Assembly (NCBI RefSeq): GCF_014635485.1
Contig: NZ_BMCX01000001.1
Coordinates: 613,634 to 677,633 of the forward strand
Direction of reading: 5' to 3'
Length of the DNA stretch: 64,000 nucleotides
DNA from: Corynebacterium pelargi
GTDB lineage: Bacteria; Actinomycetota; Actinomycetes; Mycobacteriales; Mycobacteriaceae
Positions within the stretch are counted from its first letter, which is position 1. The number at the start of each line of letters is the position of its first letter. The notes under the pieces are model-generated. The model had not been told where the DNA came from and ran no database searches. It saw nothing but the letters and a program-made list of their open reading frames with translations. Below, piece after piece: positions 25,202 to 36,219 of this stretch. The position numbers and the translations under genes are program-made.

Positions 25202-25226
25202 GCGACTCCTTGGTGTTGTTGGGCGC

Positions 25227-26078
25227 TTAGCGGATTCGCTCGGCGCTGAAGGTTTGGGCAGGAGCAACGAAGGCTTCTTGGCCAGCGATAAGCGCAAGCT
25301 CTCGTTCCTGCTGTGTAAAGGTGTAGTTAATCAAATCAAAAACGCTGGCGGTGGTGCGCTCCAAAGCTTCCTTGATGCTGCCTGTTTGCACCAGGTGGCC
25401 ACTAAAAAGCGCGGTGGTGACGTCGCCGGTGCCGGTGAGCTTGGTGCCCACCCACGGGGTTTGCACGATATAGGCGGATTCGCCATCGGCAGCAATCATC
25501 TCGATGGTGTTCTCGGGGGCTTCTGGCCTGCGCACAGAGGTGACCAATACAACCTCTGGGCCCATGGCGCGCGCGGCGTCGATGGCCTCAAGGGTGCTTT
25601 CGGTATCACTTGCCTCAACGCCGGTGAGATAGCCCAACTCGAATTGGTTCGGGGTGATGATATCCGCAACCGGCACGACCTTGTCGCGCAGCAGCGGCGG
25701 GATGGCGTCGTCGACAAAGCAGCCGGTGGTCTTAGAACCCATCACGGGATCGCAGGCGTACACGGCTTTCGGATTGACCTTCTTAATCTCTGCCACGGCA
25801 TCGATAATCACCTGAGCGATTTCCTTGCCACCCTGGTAGCCGGAAACAATCGCGTCGATGTGCTCAAAGCCACCACGGCGCCCAATGCCCTCGATGACGC
25901 TGCGAACCTGATCGGCGGGGATGAGGTCGCCGCCCCAGTCGCCATAGCCTGTGTGATTGGAGAAATTGACGGTGTACACAGGCCACACTTCAAGGCCGAT
26001 GCGCTGCAAAGGAAAGACTGCCGCCGAGTTACCAACGTGGCCGAAGCTCACATGCGACTGGATAGAAAGGATACTCAT
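25227..26078 (-). CDS. pdxY: pyridoxal kinase
   Basis: 283 residues from an ATG giving MSILSIQSHVSFGHVGNSAA. It phosphorylates pyridoxal in PLP salvage. PdxY-type features are VYTVNFSNHTGYGDWGG, ACDPVMG, ADIITPNQFELGYLTG and the anion-hole LTGTGDVTTALFSGHL with the catalytic Asp. It sits 25 bases upstream of era in the middle of the housekeeping block, so its expression is probably tied to it. The longer frame upstream is out-of-gene extension. Confidence 0.93.
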   Translation of the reverse strand: MSILSIQSHVSFGHVGNSAAVFPLQRIGLEVWPVYTVNFSNHTGYGDWGGDLIPADQVRSVIEGIGRRGGFEHIDAIVSGYQGGKEIAQVIIDAVAEIKKVNPKAVYACDPVMGSKTTGCFVDDAIPPLLRDKVVPVADIITPNQFELGYLTGVEASDTESTLEAIDAARAMGPEVVLVTSVRRPEAPENTIEMIAADGESAYIVQTPWVGTKLTGTGDVTTALFSGHLVQTGSIKEALERTTASVFDLINYTFTQQERELALIAGQEAFVAPAQTFSAERIR

Positions 26079-26172
26079 AACTCCATCATGCGTGACCGCG
26101 TTGCACACAAACAACTTAGGGCACCGCCCCGCCGCGCAGCAGCGCCCTGAGCAGCTTCGGCCATGTCTGCCA

Positions 26173-27495
26173 TTAGTGTGCTGGTTCCTCTTGGTGCTCA
26201 TGCACACGAACCACCACGGAGCCCACGCGAACCCGGCCACGGCGATCCCGGCCACCTTCAGCCCTGAGCTCCAGGCGGCCGACTTGAACGGTGGAACCAG
26301 GAAGGGGGACTCGGCCCATCTCGAACGCCAGCAAACCGCCAACGGTATCGACTTGGTTTTCTACCTCTTCAGAAAAATCGAGGGTGATGCCTAAGTCTTC
26401 TTCTACACGCTCGCCAAGATCGTCCAGGCTCAAACGCGCCACCACGCGGTAGGTGGCGGGCTGGTCCAGGGCCTCGATGGGGGCCACTTCGCGGGCGTCG
26501 TATTCATCGGCGATCTCGCCGACGATCTCTTCGAGGATGTCTTCGATGGAGATCAGGCCTGCGATGCCGCCGTATTCGTCGACAAGCATGGCAATGTGGT
26601 TGCGGTCGCGCTGCATCTCGTGCAGCAGTGCGTCGAGGTTCTTCGAGTCGGGCACGAAGGTGGCTTCGCGCATCACATCATCGACGGCCACGCTTCTGCC
26701 ACCATCGGTGCTGTAGTAGGTCTGCTGCACCAAATCTTTGAGGTACACCACGCCGATGATGTCGTCGACGGTTTCACCAATGACGGGGATGCGCGAAAAA
26801 CCGGAACGCACGCACAAGCTCGTGGCTTGGCCTGCAGTTTTGCCGGATTCGATCCACACCATCTCTGGGCGTGGCACCATCACCGAACGGGCGGTGGTGG
26901 AAGCAAGGTCGAACACCGACTGGATCATGCGGCGTTCTTCAACCTCGACCACTCCGCGTTCTTGGGCGATATCGACCATCTCACGCAGTTCCACCTCGGT
27001 GGAATAGGGGCCGTCTCTAAAACCAAGGCCGGGGGCGAAAAGGTTGCCAACTCGAATGAGCAAGCTCGAAATTGGGCCCAAGATTTTGGCCACAATATTC
27101 AGCAATAGCGCACTGGACAAGGACACGCTATAGGGATTCTTCTTACCCACGGTGCGAGAGAACACACCGACGACGGCGAAGGTCACCAGCGATGTGCCAA
27201 TGATGGCGGCTGTGAGCGCCCAACCAACGTGGTGAACCAGCTCTAGGCTGACCAGGCTAGCGAACACCGCCGCGGTAGCATCCAGCAGCGTTTTTAACAG
27301 CACCAAGAGATTGATGTACTCGGCGCGGTGGTCGAGCACGCGCAAGAGGCTGCGGGCATTGCGCTGCTCTTCCTCTTTGACCATGTGCTCCACCCTGGCG
27401 CGGGAAATGGAGCTTACTGCCGCCTCAACTGTGCCGATCAAACCGGAAAGCAGCAGGGCTGCCACCGTGATCAGGCCGGCAAGTGCCATGCTCAT
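26173..27495 (-). CDS. CNNM/CorC-family membrane protein with CBS pair (hemolysin-like)
   Basis: 440 residues. The N-terminal DUF21/CNNM domain has about four helices ([23 protein letters not shown] onward) and the [14 protein letters not shown] motif. Two CBS domains follow ([15 protein letters not shown], and DYGGIAG-type [24 protein letters not shown]). A C-terminal CorC/HlyC domain ends the protein ([30 protein letters not shown]). The family moves or senses Mg2+/Co2+. The ATG overlaps the ybeY stop (ATGA). The ybeY-CNNM-era order is widespread in bacteria. Confidence 0.93.
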   Translation of the reverse strand: MSMALAGLITVAALLLSGLIGTVEAAVSSISRARVEHMVKEEEQRNARSLLRVLDHRAEYINLLVLLKTLLDATAAVFASLVSLELVHHVGWALTAAIIGTSLVTFAVVGVFSRTVGKKNPYSVSLSSALLLNIVAKILGPISSLLIRVGNLFAPGLGFRDGPYSTEVELREMVDIAQERGVVEVEERRMIQSVFDLASTTARSVMVPRPEMVWIESGKTAGQATSLCVRSGFSRIPVIGETVDDIIGVVYLKDLVQQTYYSTDGGRSVAVDDVMREATFVPDSKNLDALLHEMQRDRNHIAMLVDEYGGIAGLISIEDILEEIVGEIADEYDAREVAPIEALDQPATYRVVARLSLDDLGERVEEDLGITLDFSEEVENQVDTVGGLLAFEMGRVPLPGSTVQVGRLELRAEGGRDRRGRVRVGSVVVRVHEHQEEPAH

Positions 27496-28073
27496 GAAGG
27501 TTCACCAATAGCAGGGATACCGCCGCCGGGCACTTCCTTATCCAGCGCTGCCCGCTGCTGAGGCGTGGGAAATGCCCCGGCATTCGAAGGCTTTGGCTGG
27601 TATTCAACCTCAAGCTGGGCATACCAGTCTTTGAGCAACGCATTTTGGAGGGCAAACATCTTCTGCTCCTCCTCGGGCTCAATGTGGTCATAGCCTAAGA
27701 GGTGTAAGCAGCCATGGGTGGTCAGCAGCGCGAGCTCATGGCCTAAATCGTGGCCTGCCTTGATGGCTTGTTTTGCTGCGAACTCGGGGCAGATGATGAT
27801 ATCGCCAAGCATCTCCGGGCCAAAGGGCTGAGCATCAGGGCGCGGTTGGCCGGGGCTGAGTTCGTCCATGGGAAAGCTCATCACATCGGTGGGGCCTTCA
27901 AGATCCATCCACCGCATATGCAGATCGCTCATCGTTGGGGTATCCACCAAGGAGATGGTGGCCTCTGCGTCGCTGTGGATATCCATCGCAGCTAAGACGA
28001 AGCTGGCGACGTCGATAAGCATCTCTTCGTTGACGCCATCGAAGGCTGATTCATTGATGATTTCGATGCTCAC
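27492..28073 (-). CDS. ybeY: endoribonuclease YbeY (rRNA maturation)
   Basis: 193 residues, longer than E. coli YbeY because of a C-terminal extension of about 35 residues rich in Pro/Gly. The metal site is intact in [11 protein letters not shown] (three His). [14 protein letters not shown] and [12 protein letters not shown] are family hallmarks. It processes 16S rRNA and takes part in ribosome quality control. The ATG overlaps the phoH stop (ATGA). Confidence 0.95.
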   Translation of the reverse strand: MSIEIINESAFDGVNEEMLIDVASFVLAAMDIHSDAEATISLVDTPTMSDLHMRWMDLEGPTDVMSFPMDELSPGQPRPDAQPFGPEMLGDIIICPEFAAKQAIKAGHDLGHELALLTTHGCLHLLGYDHIEPEEEQKMFALQNALLKDWYAQLEVEYQPKPSNAGAFPTPQQRAALDKEVPGGGIPAIGEPS

Positions 28074-29035
28074 TGCTGCTCCTCAAATTCCTCATAGGCC
28101 TCCACAATGCGACCAACAAGTTGATGGCGCACCACATCCTCGGCGCCCAACTCGGCAAAGTGGATGCCCTCAACGCCGTGCAAAATGTCTTTGACTACCC
28201 GCAGACCAGAACGCTGACCACCCGGCAGGTCCACCTGGGTGACATCGCCTGTGACCACCATCTTGGAACCAAAGCCCAAGCGCGTTAAAAACATCTTCAT
28301 CTGCGCAGGGGTGGTGTTTTGGGCCTCGTCCAAAATGACGAAGGCATCGTTGAGGGTGCGTCCGCGCATATAGGCAAGCGGGGCGACCTCGACAATCCCG
28401 GATTCCATCAGCTTGGGAATGATCTCTGGGTCGACCATATCGCGCAGCGCATCGTGCAGTGGGCGCAGGTAGGGATCGATCTTCTCATTCAGCGTGCCCG
28501 GCAAAAAGCCCAGCTTTTCTCCAGCTTCTACGGCAGGACGAGTCAAGATGATGCGGCTTACTTCCTTCGCATGCAGCGCCTGCACCGCCTTGGCCATGGC
28601 CAAATAGGTCTTACCGGAACCAGCCGGGCCGAGGCCGAAGACGATGGTGTTTTCATCAATGGCGTCCACATAGTGCTTCTGGCCATAGGTTTTTGGCCGA
28701 ATCACCTTGCCGCGGCGGGCAAGAATATCGCTACCGACCATGGCGGCCACCGAATCCGGCGCCTCCACAGAGACCATCGTCACGGTGTGCTTGACGGTAT
28801 CTGGAGTAATGACATGGCCACGACGTGCCACCGACTGCAGTTCTTTTAATACCCGCATCGCACGAGCCACCTCGTGTTCAGCACCGGCGATAGAAATAGC
28901 ATCGCCGCGGGCAAAAATGCTGACATCGAGTTGGTTTTCTAAGACCTTGAGGTTTTCATCATGAATCCCCATGATCGTTTGCAGGTGCTGGGCGTCCACC
29001 CCGACAGTGCGGGTGGTGGAGGCATGCTTTGCCAA
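28070..29035 (-). CDS. phoH: PhoH-like ATPase
   Basis: 321 residues from a TTG with GAAGG about 10 bases upstream. Walker A is [11 protein letters not shown] and Walker [31 protein letters not shown] and the C-terminal [18 protein letters not shown] complete the PhoH core. PhoH proteins next to YbeY are thought to act in RNA processing, possibly as helicases. Overlaps with ybeY indicate coupling. Confidence 0.95.
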   Translation of the reverse strand: MAKHASTTRTVGVDAQHLQTIMGIHDENLKVLENQLDVSIFARGDAISIAGAEHEVARAMRVLKELQSVARRGHVITPDTVKHTVTMVSVEAPDSVAAMVGSDILARRGKVIRPKTYGQKHYVDAIDENTIVFGLGPAGSGKTYLAMAKAVQALHAKEVSRIILTRPAVEAGEKLGFLPGTLNEKIDPYLRPLHDALRDMVDPEIIPKLMESGIVEVAPLAYMRGRTLNDAFVILDEAQNTTPAQMKMFLTRLGFGSKMVVTGDVTQVDLPGGQRSGLRVVKDILHGVEGIHFAELGAEDVVRHQLVGRIVEAYEEFEEQQ

Positions 29036-29093
29036 ATTGATCTACCTTCACAGAAGTTTGGGAACAGAAGCAGAATCGCTTTCGCGCCACACC

Positions 29094-29822
29094 TTACCAG
29101 CGCGAAGTCTTCATGCCGATTGCAGCAAGGGCCACCATGCCGGCAGTAGCGGTGCGCAACACCTCCGGCCCCAGCTTCAATGCGAGCGCTCCGCAAGCAG
29201 CAAAGGCCTCGAGTTCTTCGGGGCTGATGCCACCTTCGGGGCCGATAATCAGCGCCACCGATTTCGCGGCACCGAGCTCACAGTCTTTGATGCCAACCGT
29301 GGCCGATTCGTGCAGCACATAGACCGCATCGAATGCCTCAAGCCTTGCGGCCACCTCCTGGGTGCTATGCGACTGTTCCACCACGGGAAGCCGCGCCCTG
29401 CGCGATTGTTTGGCGGCGGCGCGAACGGCCTGCTCCCACTTCGCCACAGCCTTGTCGCGTTTGGCTCCCTGCCATTTGGCCACGCAGCGCGAGGCCTGCC
29501 AGGGCACCACCACATCGGCGCCGGCCTGGGTGAGCAAATCGACGGTGAGTTCAGAGCGCTCTGATTTTGGGATGGCTTGAAAGACCGTCACCACCGGCTG
29601 CGGCAGCGCTTCGCTACCGCGCTCAAGCACGCGCGCGATGAGGCGATCTTTGGCGGGAAGTTCGATGACTTCACAGATGGCAAAGGCGCCGTTGGCGTCG
29701 ACAAGCTTGATGTGCTCGCCCACGGTGGTGCGCTTGACCGTCACGGCGTGTTTGCCCTCGGGGCCATCCAAGCTGAGGGTGTCGCCCTCGAGGGATTCGG
29801 CGATAAAAACCTGAAGGGACAT
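29094..29822 (-). CDS. rsmE: 16S rRNA (uracil1498-N3)-methyltransferase
   Basis: 242 residues. The N-terminal PUA-like part includes GPEGKHAVTVKRTTVGEHI. The SPOUT knot includes IIGPEGGISPEELEAF and LKLGPEVLRTATAGMVAL, where the cofactor binds. Its ATG overlaps the dnaJ2 stop by one base (TAATG), a classic dnaJ-rsmE junction. It carries one dispersed GCTTGTCGACG motif and one TTCAATGCGAGC motif. Confidence 0.95.
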   Translation of the reverse strand: MSLQVFIAESLEGDTLSLDGPEGKHAVTVKRTTVGEHIKLVDANGAFAICEVIELPAKDRLIARVLERGSEALPQPVVTVFQAIPKSERSELTVDLLTQAGADVVVPWQASRCVAKWQGAKRDKAVAKWEQAVRAAAKQSRRARLPVVEQSHSTQEVAARLEAFDAVYVLHESATVGIKDCELGAAKSVALIIGPEGGISPEELEAFAACGALALKLGPEVLRTATAGMVALAAIGMKTSRW

Positions 29823-30964
29823 TAGCGGCGGAAGCGGTTACGGAAGCGGCCGAAGAAGGAACCATCCTGGTGATTGCGGCTGCGCACCTCTGCCCGGTCC
29901 CCACTGTGCTCGCGCAATTGTTCAAGCAGGTTGCGGGTCTTTTGGTCCATTTGGGCAGGCGTATGCACCTCGATGGTGGCGACGAGATCGCCGCGGCTGT
30001 CCTGGTTGATCTTGGGCATGCCTTTGCCGGCGATCACGACGCGCTCACCCGGTTGGGTCCCTTCAGGAATTTCCACGTCGATGGGCTGCTCGTCTAAGCC
30101 GAGCACCTGAACCGTGGTGCCCAGTGCCGCGTCTGCCATGGGGGTATCGATCTGCACGTGCAGGTCATTGCCATCGCGCTGGAATACGGCATGGGGTGAA
30201 AGGTGCACCTCAACGTAGAGATCGCCCGCGGGGCCACCGCCGTGGCCGACTTCGCCCTGGCCGGACATGCGCACGCGCATGCCATCGGCAATGCCGGCGG
30301 GAATATTCACCGTGAGATCACGACGGGCCTTCACGCGGCCTTCGCCGGCGCACTTTTCGCAGGGATCCGGCACGATCTCGCCTACGCCACGGCACTTGGG
30401 GCAGGTGGAGGTGGTCAGCACATTGCCCAGGAAGGAACGCTGCACCTGCTGTACCTCGCCGGCACCGCCGCAGTTATCGCAGCTAATCGGCTTGGCCTTG
30501 GTTTGAGAGCCACTGCCTTCACAGCGATCGCACAAGATGGCGGTATCGATGGTCACTGGCTTTTTCACGCCATTGAATGCTTCTTCTAAGGTGAGTTCGG
30601 TGCGCAGGAGGGCATCGTTGCCGGGCTGCACGCGCGAACGCGGTGGGCGGCTTGCCCCGCCGCCTTGGCCGAAGAAGGCCTCGAAAATATCGCCCAGGCC
30701 ACCGCCGAAGTTGGCGCCACCAAAACCACCGGCGCCGCCGCCACCTTGGGCCATTGGGTCGCCACCCATATCGACAATGCGACGCTTTTCTGCGTCTAAG
30801 AGCACCTCTTGGGCCAGCGAAATCTCACTGAACTTCGCTGCTGCCTCCTCGGTGTCATTGACGTCCGGGTGGTACTTGCGGGCTAATTTGCGATACGCCT
30901 TTTTAATTTCGTTATCGCTGGCGTCACGGTCGACGCCCAAAATGCCGTAATAGTCTCGAGCCAT
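29822..30964 (-). CDS. dnaJ2: chaperone DnaJ (DnaJ2)
   Basis: 380 residues. The J domain has HPD in [15 protein letters not shown] Gly/Phe-rich linker (about 72-105) follows, then four zinc-binding repeats ([36 protein letters not shown]) and two beta-barrel substrate domains. It works with DnaK and GrpE. It is the HrcA-linked DnaJ rather than the dnaK-operon copy, which lies elsewhere in corynebacteria. hrcA is directly upstream. Confidence 0.95.
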   Translation of the reverse strand: MARDYYGILGVDRDASDNEIKKAYRKLARKYHPDVNDTEEAAAKFSEISLAQEVLLDAEKRRIVDMGGDPMAQGGGGAGGFGGANFGGGLGDIFEAFFGQGGGASRPPRSRVQPGNDALLRTELTLEEAFNGVKKPVTIDTAILCDRCEGSGSQTKAKPISCDNCGGAGEVQQVQRSFLGNVLTTSTCPKCRGVGEIVPDPCEKCAGEGRVKARRDLTVNIPAGIADGMRVRMSGQGEVGHGGGPAGDLYVEVHLSPHAVFQRDGNDLHVQIDTPMADAALGTTVQVLGLDEQPIDVEIPEGTQPGERVVIAGKGMPKINQDSRGDLVATIEVHTPAQMDQKTRNLLEQLREHSGDRAEVRSRNHQDGSFFGRFRNRFRR

Positions 30965-31033
30965 AAGTCTCTAACGGTCCTAACACCTTTGATTTGTCGC
31001 GTACATCAGCGAATTGGAAGCGAAACGATAATA

Positions 31034-32071
31034 CTACTCGCCGCCCAAAACTCGGGATACGTAACTTGCAACAGCATGCACCTTCGACATTGTTCCCGAA
31101 TAGTCCATAAAGGTTGGCCCAACCACAGCCAATCCACCCAAGGTGGCGCCCTGCGCCCCATATCCGGTGCTCACCACCGAAGCACCTGGCAGGCCGGCTT
31201 CGGAATTTTCCTGGCCAATATGCACCTGCACCTGGCCTAATTCCTGCACATTGGCCAATAGGCGCAACACCACCACTTGCTCTTCTAAAGCCTCAAGCAA
31301 TTCATGGGAAAGATGCTGCGTGGCCTTTGCCAACTGGGATGCACCAGCCACGATGATCTTGTCATTTGGCTGCTCAACGAGCGTTTCGACGAGCACCGTG
31401 ATGCACCGCAACGCAATCATCTGGATTTCTGGGTCCAATGGCATGGCGGTATCGGCAGGATCGGCCAGTTGGGTCAGGGAGACGGAGGCGTCGGCAAGCG
31501 TGCGGCCTTCTAAGGTCTTATTCAGCACATCGCGCAGCATGGCCACATGCTCTGCATTGCAGGGGCGATCCAACTCCACATTTCTTTGATCCACCCGGCC
31601 TGTATCCGTGATCAGCACAAGCAGCAGGCGAAGCGGGGTCAATGCCACCACCTCAAGGTGCTTGACGCGCGCGACAGCCAAATTGGGCAATTGCACCACG
31701 GCTGCCTGGCGGGTGAGCTGGGACAGCAGGCGCACGCTGCGGTGCAGGACGTCTTCTAGATCCACTCCCCCTTCAAGAAAATTCAAGATGGCGGTGCGCT
31801 CAGCCTGGGATAGGGGTTTGACGTCGTGGATGGAATCGACGAACTCCCTATAGGCACGCTCGGTGGGGATGCGGCCGGAACTCGCGTGCTGCTGCACGAT
31901 ATAGCCCTCGGCCTCAAGCGCTGCCATGTCATTGCGGATCGTGGCAGAAGAAACGTTGAGGTTGTGGCGTTCCAATAGCGCCTTAGAACCAACTGGATCC
32001 TGGCGGGCAATATAGTCGGCCACGATGGCATGCAGAACCTTCGTGCGACGCTGACTCGTACTACTTGCCAC
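31034..32071 (-). CDS. hrcA: heat-inducible transcriptional repressor HrcA
   Basis: 345 residues from a GTG with AAGGGG about 7 bases upstream. HrcA represses groE-type chaperone genes through CIRCE elements. The N-terminal winged helix is clear ([44 protein letters not shown]). The GAF-like domain and C-terminal [24 protein letters not shown] are typical. No CIRCE inverted repeat was found within this window. Confidence 0.95.
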   Translation of the reverse strand: MASSTSQRRTKVLHAIVADYIARQDPVGSKALLERHNLNVSSATIRNDMAALEAEGYIVQQHASSGRIPTERAYREFVDSIHDVKPLSQAERTAILNFLEGGVDLEDVLHRSVRLLSQLTRQAAVVQLPNLAVARVKHLEVVALTPLRLLLVLITDTGRVDQRNVELDRPCNAEHVAMLRDVLNKTLEGRTLADASVSLTQLADPADTAMPLDPEIQMIALRCITVLVETLVEQPNDKIIVAGASQLAKATQHLSHELLEALEEQVVVLRLLANVQELGQVQVHIGQENSEAGLPGASVVSTGYGAQGATLGGLAVVGPTFMDYSGTMSKVHAVASYVSRVLGGE

Positions 32072-32096
32072 CTGCGCTGCCCCTTCCTTCTCTTCG

Positions 32097-33218
32097 CTAC
32101 CTAGCGGTGAGGATATCGGCGATGATCCCATCTGCCAACAATCTGCCGGCCTGGGTCACTCGCACCCGCTGCCCCACTTCTACCAAGTCCATCGCCTCAT
32201 AGCGAGCAAGCACCTCACGCTCGGCGGCATTAAAAAGCTCAAGCGGCACGCCTTCGCGGATACGCAGCCCAAGCATCACCTGTTCTTCATGGCGCTGTTC
32301 GGCACTCAAGTGCTCGCGATCTTGGATGGGCAATGCTCCTTGGGCCAACTGCGCGGCATAGGTGGCGGGGTGTTTGACGTTAAAGAAGCGCTCATTGCCA
32401 ATATGCGAATGCGCACCAGGGCCTGCACCCCACCAGTCGCCGTCACGCCAATATAAAAGATTGTGTTCGCACTGCCCACCTGGTTTGGCCCAGTTCGATA
32501 CCTCGTACCACTCAAAGCCTGCCTGTTGCAGGCGCGCATCAATCATGGCGTAGCGATCCGCATACACGTCTTCATCCGGTGCGGGCAGCTCCCCTTTTCG
32601 CACCTTCCTGGCCATGGCGGTGCCGTCTTCCACGATGAGTGAATAGGCGCTGACGTGATCCACACCTGTTTCAAGCACCCGATCGAGGGTGTGGGCAACA
32701 TCTTCGTCGTGCTCATAGGGGGTGCCGTAGATCATGTCGAGGTTCACATGATCGAAGCCCGCGGCCTTCGCCTCGGTGGCTGCTTCAAAAGCCCGGCCAG
32801 GGGTATGCGCGCGGCCAAGGATTTCTAAGACCCGGCTGCTTGCCGATTGCATGCCTAAGGAAATGCGGGTGAAACCGGCCTGGCGGAGCTGGTGAAAAAA
32901 CTCCGGCGACGTGGATTCGGGGTTGGATTCGGTGGTGATTTCGGCACCCGGCTGGATGCCCACCTCACGTTTGATCATGCCTAGGATGCGTGCCAGCCCT
33001 TCCCAACCGAGCATCGAGGGCGTGCCGCCGCCGATGAAAATGCTGCTTACTGGCTGGGTTTGGGCCATGGCTAGTTCTTGTTCGAGCGCATCGAGGTACT
33101 GCGCGGGAGAGGTGGCGCTGCCGAGTTCTCCGGGGGTGTAGGTATTGAAGTCGCAATAGCCACAACGCGTAGCGCAAAAGGGCACGTGGATGTATAGCCC
33201 GAAGGGTGGTTTAGCCAA
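32097..33218 (-). CDS. hemW: radical SAM heme chaperone HemW (coproporphyrinogen III oxidase-like)
   Basis: 373 residues from a TTG with GGAG 8 bases upstream. The radical SAM cluster motif is [10 protein letters not shown] (Cx3Cx2C). [20 protein letters not shown] and [19 protein letters not shown] follow. The Cx3Cx2C-F form and the C-terminal HemN-like domain mark HemW, which hands heme to target proteins, rather than true HemN oxidase. It overlaps the upstream gene by 8 bases. Confidence 0.92.
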   Translation of the reverse strand: MAKPPFGLYIHVPFCATRCGYCDFNTYTPGELGSATSPAQYLDALEQELAMAQTQPVSSIFIGGGTPSMLGWEGLARILGMIKREVGIQPGAEITTESNPESTSPEFFHQLRQAGFTRISLGMQSASSRVLEILGRAHTPGRAFEAATEAKAAGFDHVNLDMIYGTPYEHDEDVAHTLDRVLETGVDHVSAYSLIVEDGTAMARKVRKGELPAPDEDVYADRYAMIDARLQQAGFEWYEVSNWAKPGGQCEHNLLYWRDGDWWGAGPGAHSHIGNERFFNVKHPATYAAQLAQGALPIQDREHLSAEQRHEEQVMLGLRIREGVPLELFNAAEREVLARYEAMDLVEVGQRVRVTQAGRLLADGIIADILTAR

Positions 33219-33891
33219 CCGATGCTCCAGCGGCGTGGCGCTTGGCGGCTACTTTGGCTACCACAGCGTCAATGCGAGCGCGCTCGTTTAAGAACTGGGG
33301 CGGATTGGTGCCACGCATCGTGCGCGCATATCCGGGGTGTTCGAGCGCGACGGCCTCGCGCCAGGCGTTCACAATCGCGCACACAACGTCGTGGCTGTGG
33401 GCATAAAACCTGGAGAGGTTCAGCGCCTGCAAGTCTCGGGCGCCGCGTTCAGTTTCTGCCAGCACCCATTCCACGCAGCCTTCCAGGGCATCGACCACTG
33501 CCGCTGCACGGGCGTCGAGCGAGGAGGTGAGTTCGCGAACCACCACGGGTGATTGCTGGATCGGGTAGGCCATACGCAGTGCCGCGGCGTGGAAAAGTTT
33601 GGGTTCTGCCATTCGCTGTGCAGGCGCTGCTGGGCGCGCGATCCGACCCGATGCCACCCCGGATACTAGGGCTTGGCGCAGTCCTAGAAGTTCTGCGCTG
33701 ACGCTTCTTGCGTCATTGCGTGCGTCTTGGGCGATCTCTTCGAATTCGGCCACGCAGTCGTCGACAAGCTCAATATCCCAGTCGCGGATGGCCTCGATCA
33801 GATTCTCGATATAGGTGGCCATTTCATCGCCGATGTTAAAAAGCTCTTGTGTGAGCTCGCGGTGCCGCAAGGTGGCATCCGTAACCTGCAT
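33211..33891 (-). CDS. conserved corynebacterial hypothetical protein
   Basis: 226 residues from an ATG with GGAAAGG about 8 bases upstream. The sequence is soluble, acidic in the first half (NLIEAIRDWDIELVDDCVAE) and helix-rich throughout. No motif was recognised. It is coupled to hemW by an 8-base overlap and lies 185 bases downstream of fadD. Confidence 0.75.
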   Translation of the reverse strand: MQVTDATLRHRELTQELFNIGDEMATYIENLIEAIRDWDIELVDDCVAEFEEIAQDARNDARSVSAELLGLRQALVSGVASGRIARPAAPAQRMAEPKLFHAAALRMAYPIQQSPVVVRELTSSLDARAAAVVDALEGCVEWVLAETERGARDLQALNLSRFYAHSHDVVCAIVNAWREAVALEHPGYARTMRGTNPPQFLNERARIDAVVAKVAAKRHAAGASVG

Positions 33892-34075
33892 CCGCGTCGG
33901 CCTTTCCAATAGAGACTCGTATCAAACCTTCATGCGCGCCTTGAGGGAAGCGCTGCATGCAACCTTAAAACTTTCTGTGCCATTCACGCGCGCGCCACGC
34001 CCGAGCAATACAAAACTCGCCCGGGCAAACCCGAAGATCTCCAGGTCAGCGCGCAGGCGAGCAGTGTTTTTTCGC

Positions 34076-35905
34076 TTATCGACGATACAAGCGGTCGATC
34101 GCATCTGAATAGCGGCGAGTGACGACGTTTCGCTTCACCTTCATCGTCGGGGTCAGCTCATCATCTTCCTCGGTGAGGTCGCGATCCAAGATGATGAACT
34201 TCTTAATGGACTCCGCGTGAGAGACCATGGCATTGGCCGAGTTCACGGCGTCTTGCACCTCTGCCCTTAAGAAGGGATCCTCGCTCAAATCGCGCACCGT
34301 CTTGGACGCGGGGATATTGCGGTTGAGTTTCCAGCGCTGCAGCGCCTCCTCATCCAGGGTGACCAAAAGGCCAATGAATGGCTTGCCGTCGCCTACGACC
34401 ATGGCCTGGCTGATCAGCGGGTGCGCACGGATCGCATCTTCCAGAGGTCCTGGGGAAACATTCTTGCCACCTGCGGTGACAATGAGTTCCTTCTTGCGGC
34501 CGGTGATCATCAGATGGCCGGAATCGAGCAGCTCGCCGAGGTCGCCGGTATTAAACCAATCGCCTTCCATCGACTCCTGGGTGGCCTCATCATTTTTCCA
34601 ATAGCCATCGAACAAGATATTGCCCTTGACCAGGATTTCGCCGTTTTCGTTGATCTTGATGCTGGTACCGCCCACGGGCAAACCAACCGTTCCGATCTTC
34701 TGATTGTCATAGGACACGGTGGCCGCAGCACAGGTTTCGGTCAGACCATAGCCCTCATACACCGGCACACCGATGCCACGATAGAAGTGCAAAAGATCAG
34801 GGCCGATGGCAGAACCGCCGGAGATGCAATACTTCACCGCCGAGCCCATAGCCGCGCGGATCTTCGAATACACCAGCTTGTCAAAAGCCTTGTGCTTGAG
34901 CTGCAAGGCACGAGACGGCCCCTCAGCAGTATCAAGGGCGCGCGAGTACTCCTGGGCAACCTGCTCAGCCTGCTTAAACATCGCGGCTTTGACCGGGCCA
35001 CCCGATTGAGCATTCGCCGCAGCGGAGTTGCGTACCTTTTCAAACACGCGCGGCACACCCAGGATCATGTTGGGACGAGCACGCTGGAACTCCATGGCGA
35101 TGGTGGAAAAGTCCGACCAGTGCGATTGGGTGGCGCCACCGATGGCAACGGCCAGCGCGACCGCGCGCGCAAGCACGTGCGCCATGGGCAAGAAGGTGAG
35201 CACGCGAGTGCCGGGCACCGCGATATGTCCGATGGAGTTGGTAAGAAGCGCCTGGGCCTCGGAAAGCCAGTTAAAGTGCGTGAGCTTGCAGCCCTTCGGG
35301 CGGCCAGTGGTGCCCGAGGTATAGACCAAGGATGCGAGGTCTTTGGAGCGAGTATTAGCGATGCGGGCATCCACCTCGGAGGAATCGACGGTGCGACCCT
35401 CAAACTTCAAGGTTTCAATCGCCGAGGCGTTGATCTCGAGGATGCGACGCAGCTTCGACTCAGACCCCTTCAAGGCGGGCTCGCCGTCTTCTTGGAGCAC
35501 CAGGTGGCTCATCAGCTCGGTGTGATCACGAGTTTCAGTGATAGCGAAAACGGCCCCTGAATCCTCGATGATCCACTCGATCTGCTTGAGCGAAGAGGAA
35601 TCATAGATCGGCACGCTCACCGCGCCGGCAGCCCAAATGGCGAAATCCAACAAGGCCCACTCATAGCGGGTAGAAGAAAGCAGCGCGATGCGATCGCCCT
35701 GTTCCACACCTGCGTTGATAAAGCCCTTGGCTACCTCAAAGACCTCATTAATAAATTCCGCTGCCGTGACATTGACCCACTCGTAATTCTTCGGCCGAGT
35801 AAACATCACCCCGTATGGCCGCGCCTTGGCGGTGCTCATCAGGGCAGTTAGGCAGGTGTCGTGTTCACCAACCGTGTACTCGGCTTTCGTGCTGACTTCT
35901 TGCAC
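34076..35905 (-). CDS. long-chain fatty acid--CoA ligase (FadD15 type)
   Basis: 609 residues from a GTG with AAGGAG upstream. The AMP-forming motif is YTSGTTGRPKG; GYGLTETCAAATVSYDN, GDLGELLDSGHLMITGRKKELI and the C-terminal catalytic lysine (PTMKVKRNVVTRRY) follow. It activates fatty acids with ATP and CoA, probably at the membrane, feeding lipid or mycolate metabolism. Gene position between hemW and malQ matches corynebacterial fadD15. Confidence 0.94.
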   Translation of the reverse strand: MQEVSTKAEYTVGEHDTCLTALMSTAKARPYGVMFTRPKNYEWVNVTAAEFINEVFEVAKGFINAGVEQGDRIALLSSTRYEWALLDFAIWAAGAVSVPIYDSSSLKQIEWIIEDSGAVFAITETRDHTELMSHLVLQEDGEPALKGSESKLRRILEINASAIETLKFEGRTVDSSEVDARIANTRSKDLASLVYTSGTTGRPKGCKLTHFNWLSEAQALLTNSIGHIAVPGTRVLTFLPMAHVLARAVALAVAIGGATQSHWSDFSTIAMEFQRARPNMILGVPRVFEKVRNSAAANAQSGGPVKAAMFKQAEQVAQEYSRALDTAEGPSRALQLKHKAFDKLVYSKIRAAMGSAVKYCISGGSAIGPDLLHFYRGIGVPVYEGYGLTETCAAATVSYDNQKIGTVGLPVGGTSIKINENGEILVKGNILFDGYWKNDEATQESMEGDWFNTGDLGELLDSGHLMITGRKKELIVTAGGKNVSPGPLEDAIRAHPLISQAMVVGDGKPFIGLLVTLDEEALQRWKLNRNIPASKTVRDLSEDPFLRAEVQDAVNSANAMVSHAESIKKFIILDRDLTEEDDELTPTMKVKRNVVTRRYSDAIDRLYRR

Positions 35906-36219
35906 GGCGCTTTACTCCTTCAAGGTCTTTTACAACACTCACTGCTGAACACTGCGCACTTGGCAATGCGCCTCGGCTGAGGTTGCACCCTTACTCGGTT
36001 GCACCTTGCCTGTGAGGCAAGCAGCCCCAGCGCCTGCCTCGTGCCAAGCACTGGGGCAAAAGCAGCGTTTCGTCCGAGAGTACCGCGTTTTGGTTTCGGT
36101 GCCCGAAAGCACCACCGTGGACGCTCGCATTGAAGCGAGGAGCGACCACCGAGCACAATCTTGTACTGCACTTCCGATACCTCCGGCCTGACATGGCACA
36201 ATGTTGCCTTGTGACATAC
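35906..36219. other. structured intergenic region between fadD and malQ
   Basis: No gene seen. The stretch holds a direct repeat of GGTTGCACC and a hairpin of CTTGCCT/AGGCAAG. A longer dyad GCCCCAG...CTGGGGC and a TTCAATGCGAGC-type motif (reverse, 36123-36134) are also present. It separates two divergent genes, so it must carry both promoters; a -10-like CACAAT precedes malQ. Confidence 0.5.

Noticed and set aside
25202-25297. era extension into pdxY
   Set aside because: The GTG at 25201 has AAGGAG at ideal spacing; the extension would overlap pdxY by 71 bases.
30965-32120. CIRCE element near hrcA-dnaJ2
   Set aside because: No CTAGCACTC-type inverted repeat was found.
34421-35560. 379-codon frame opposite fadD
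   Set aside because: Antisense shadow of a clear acyl-CoA ligase gene.
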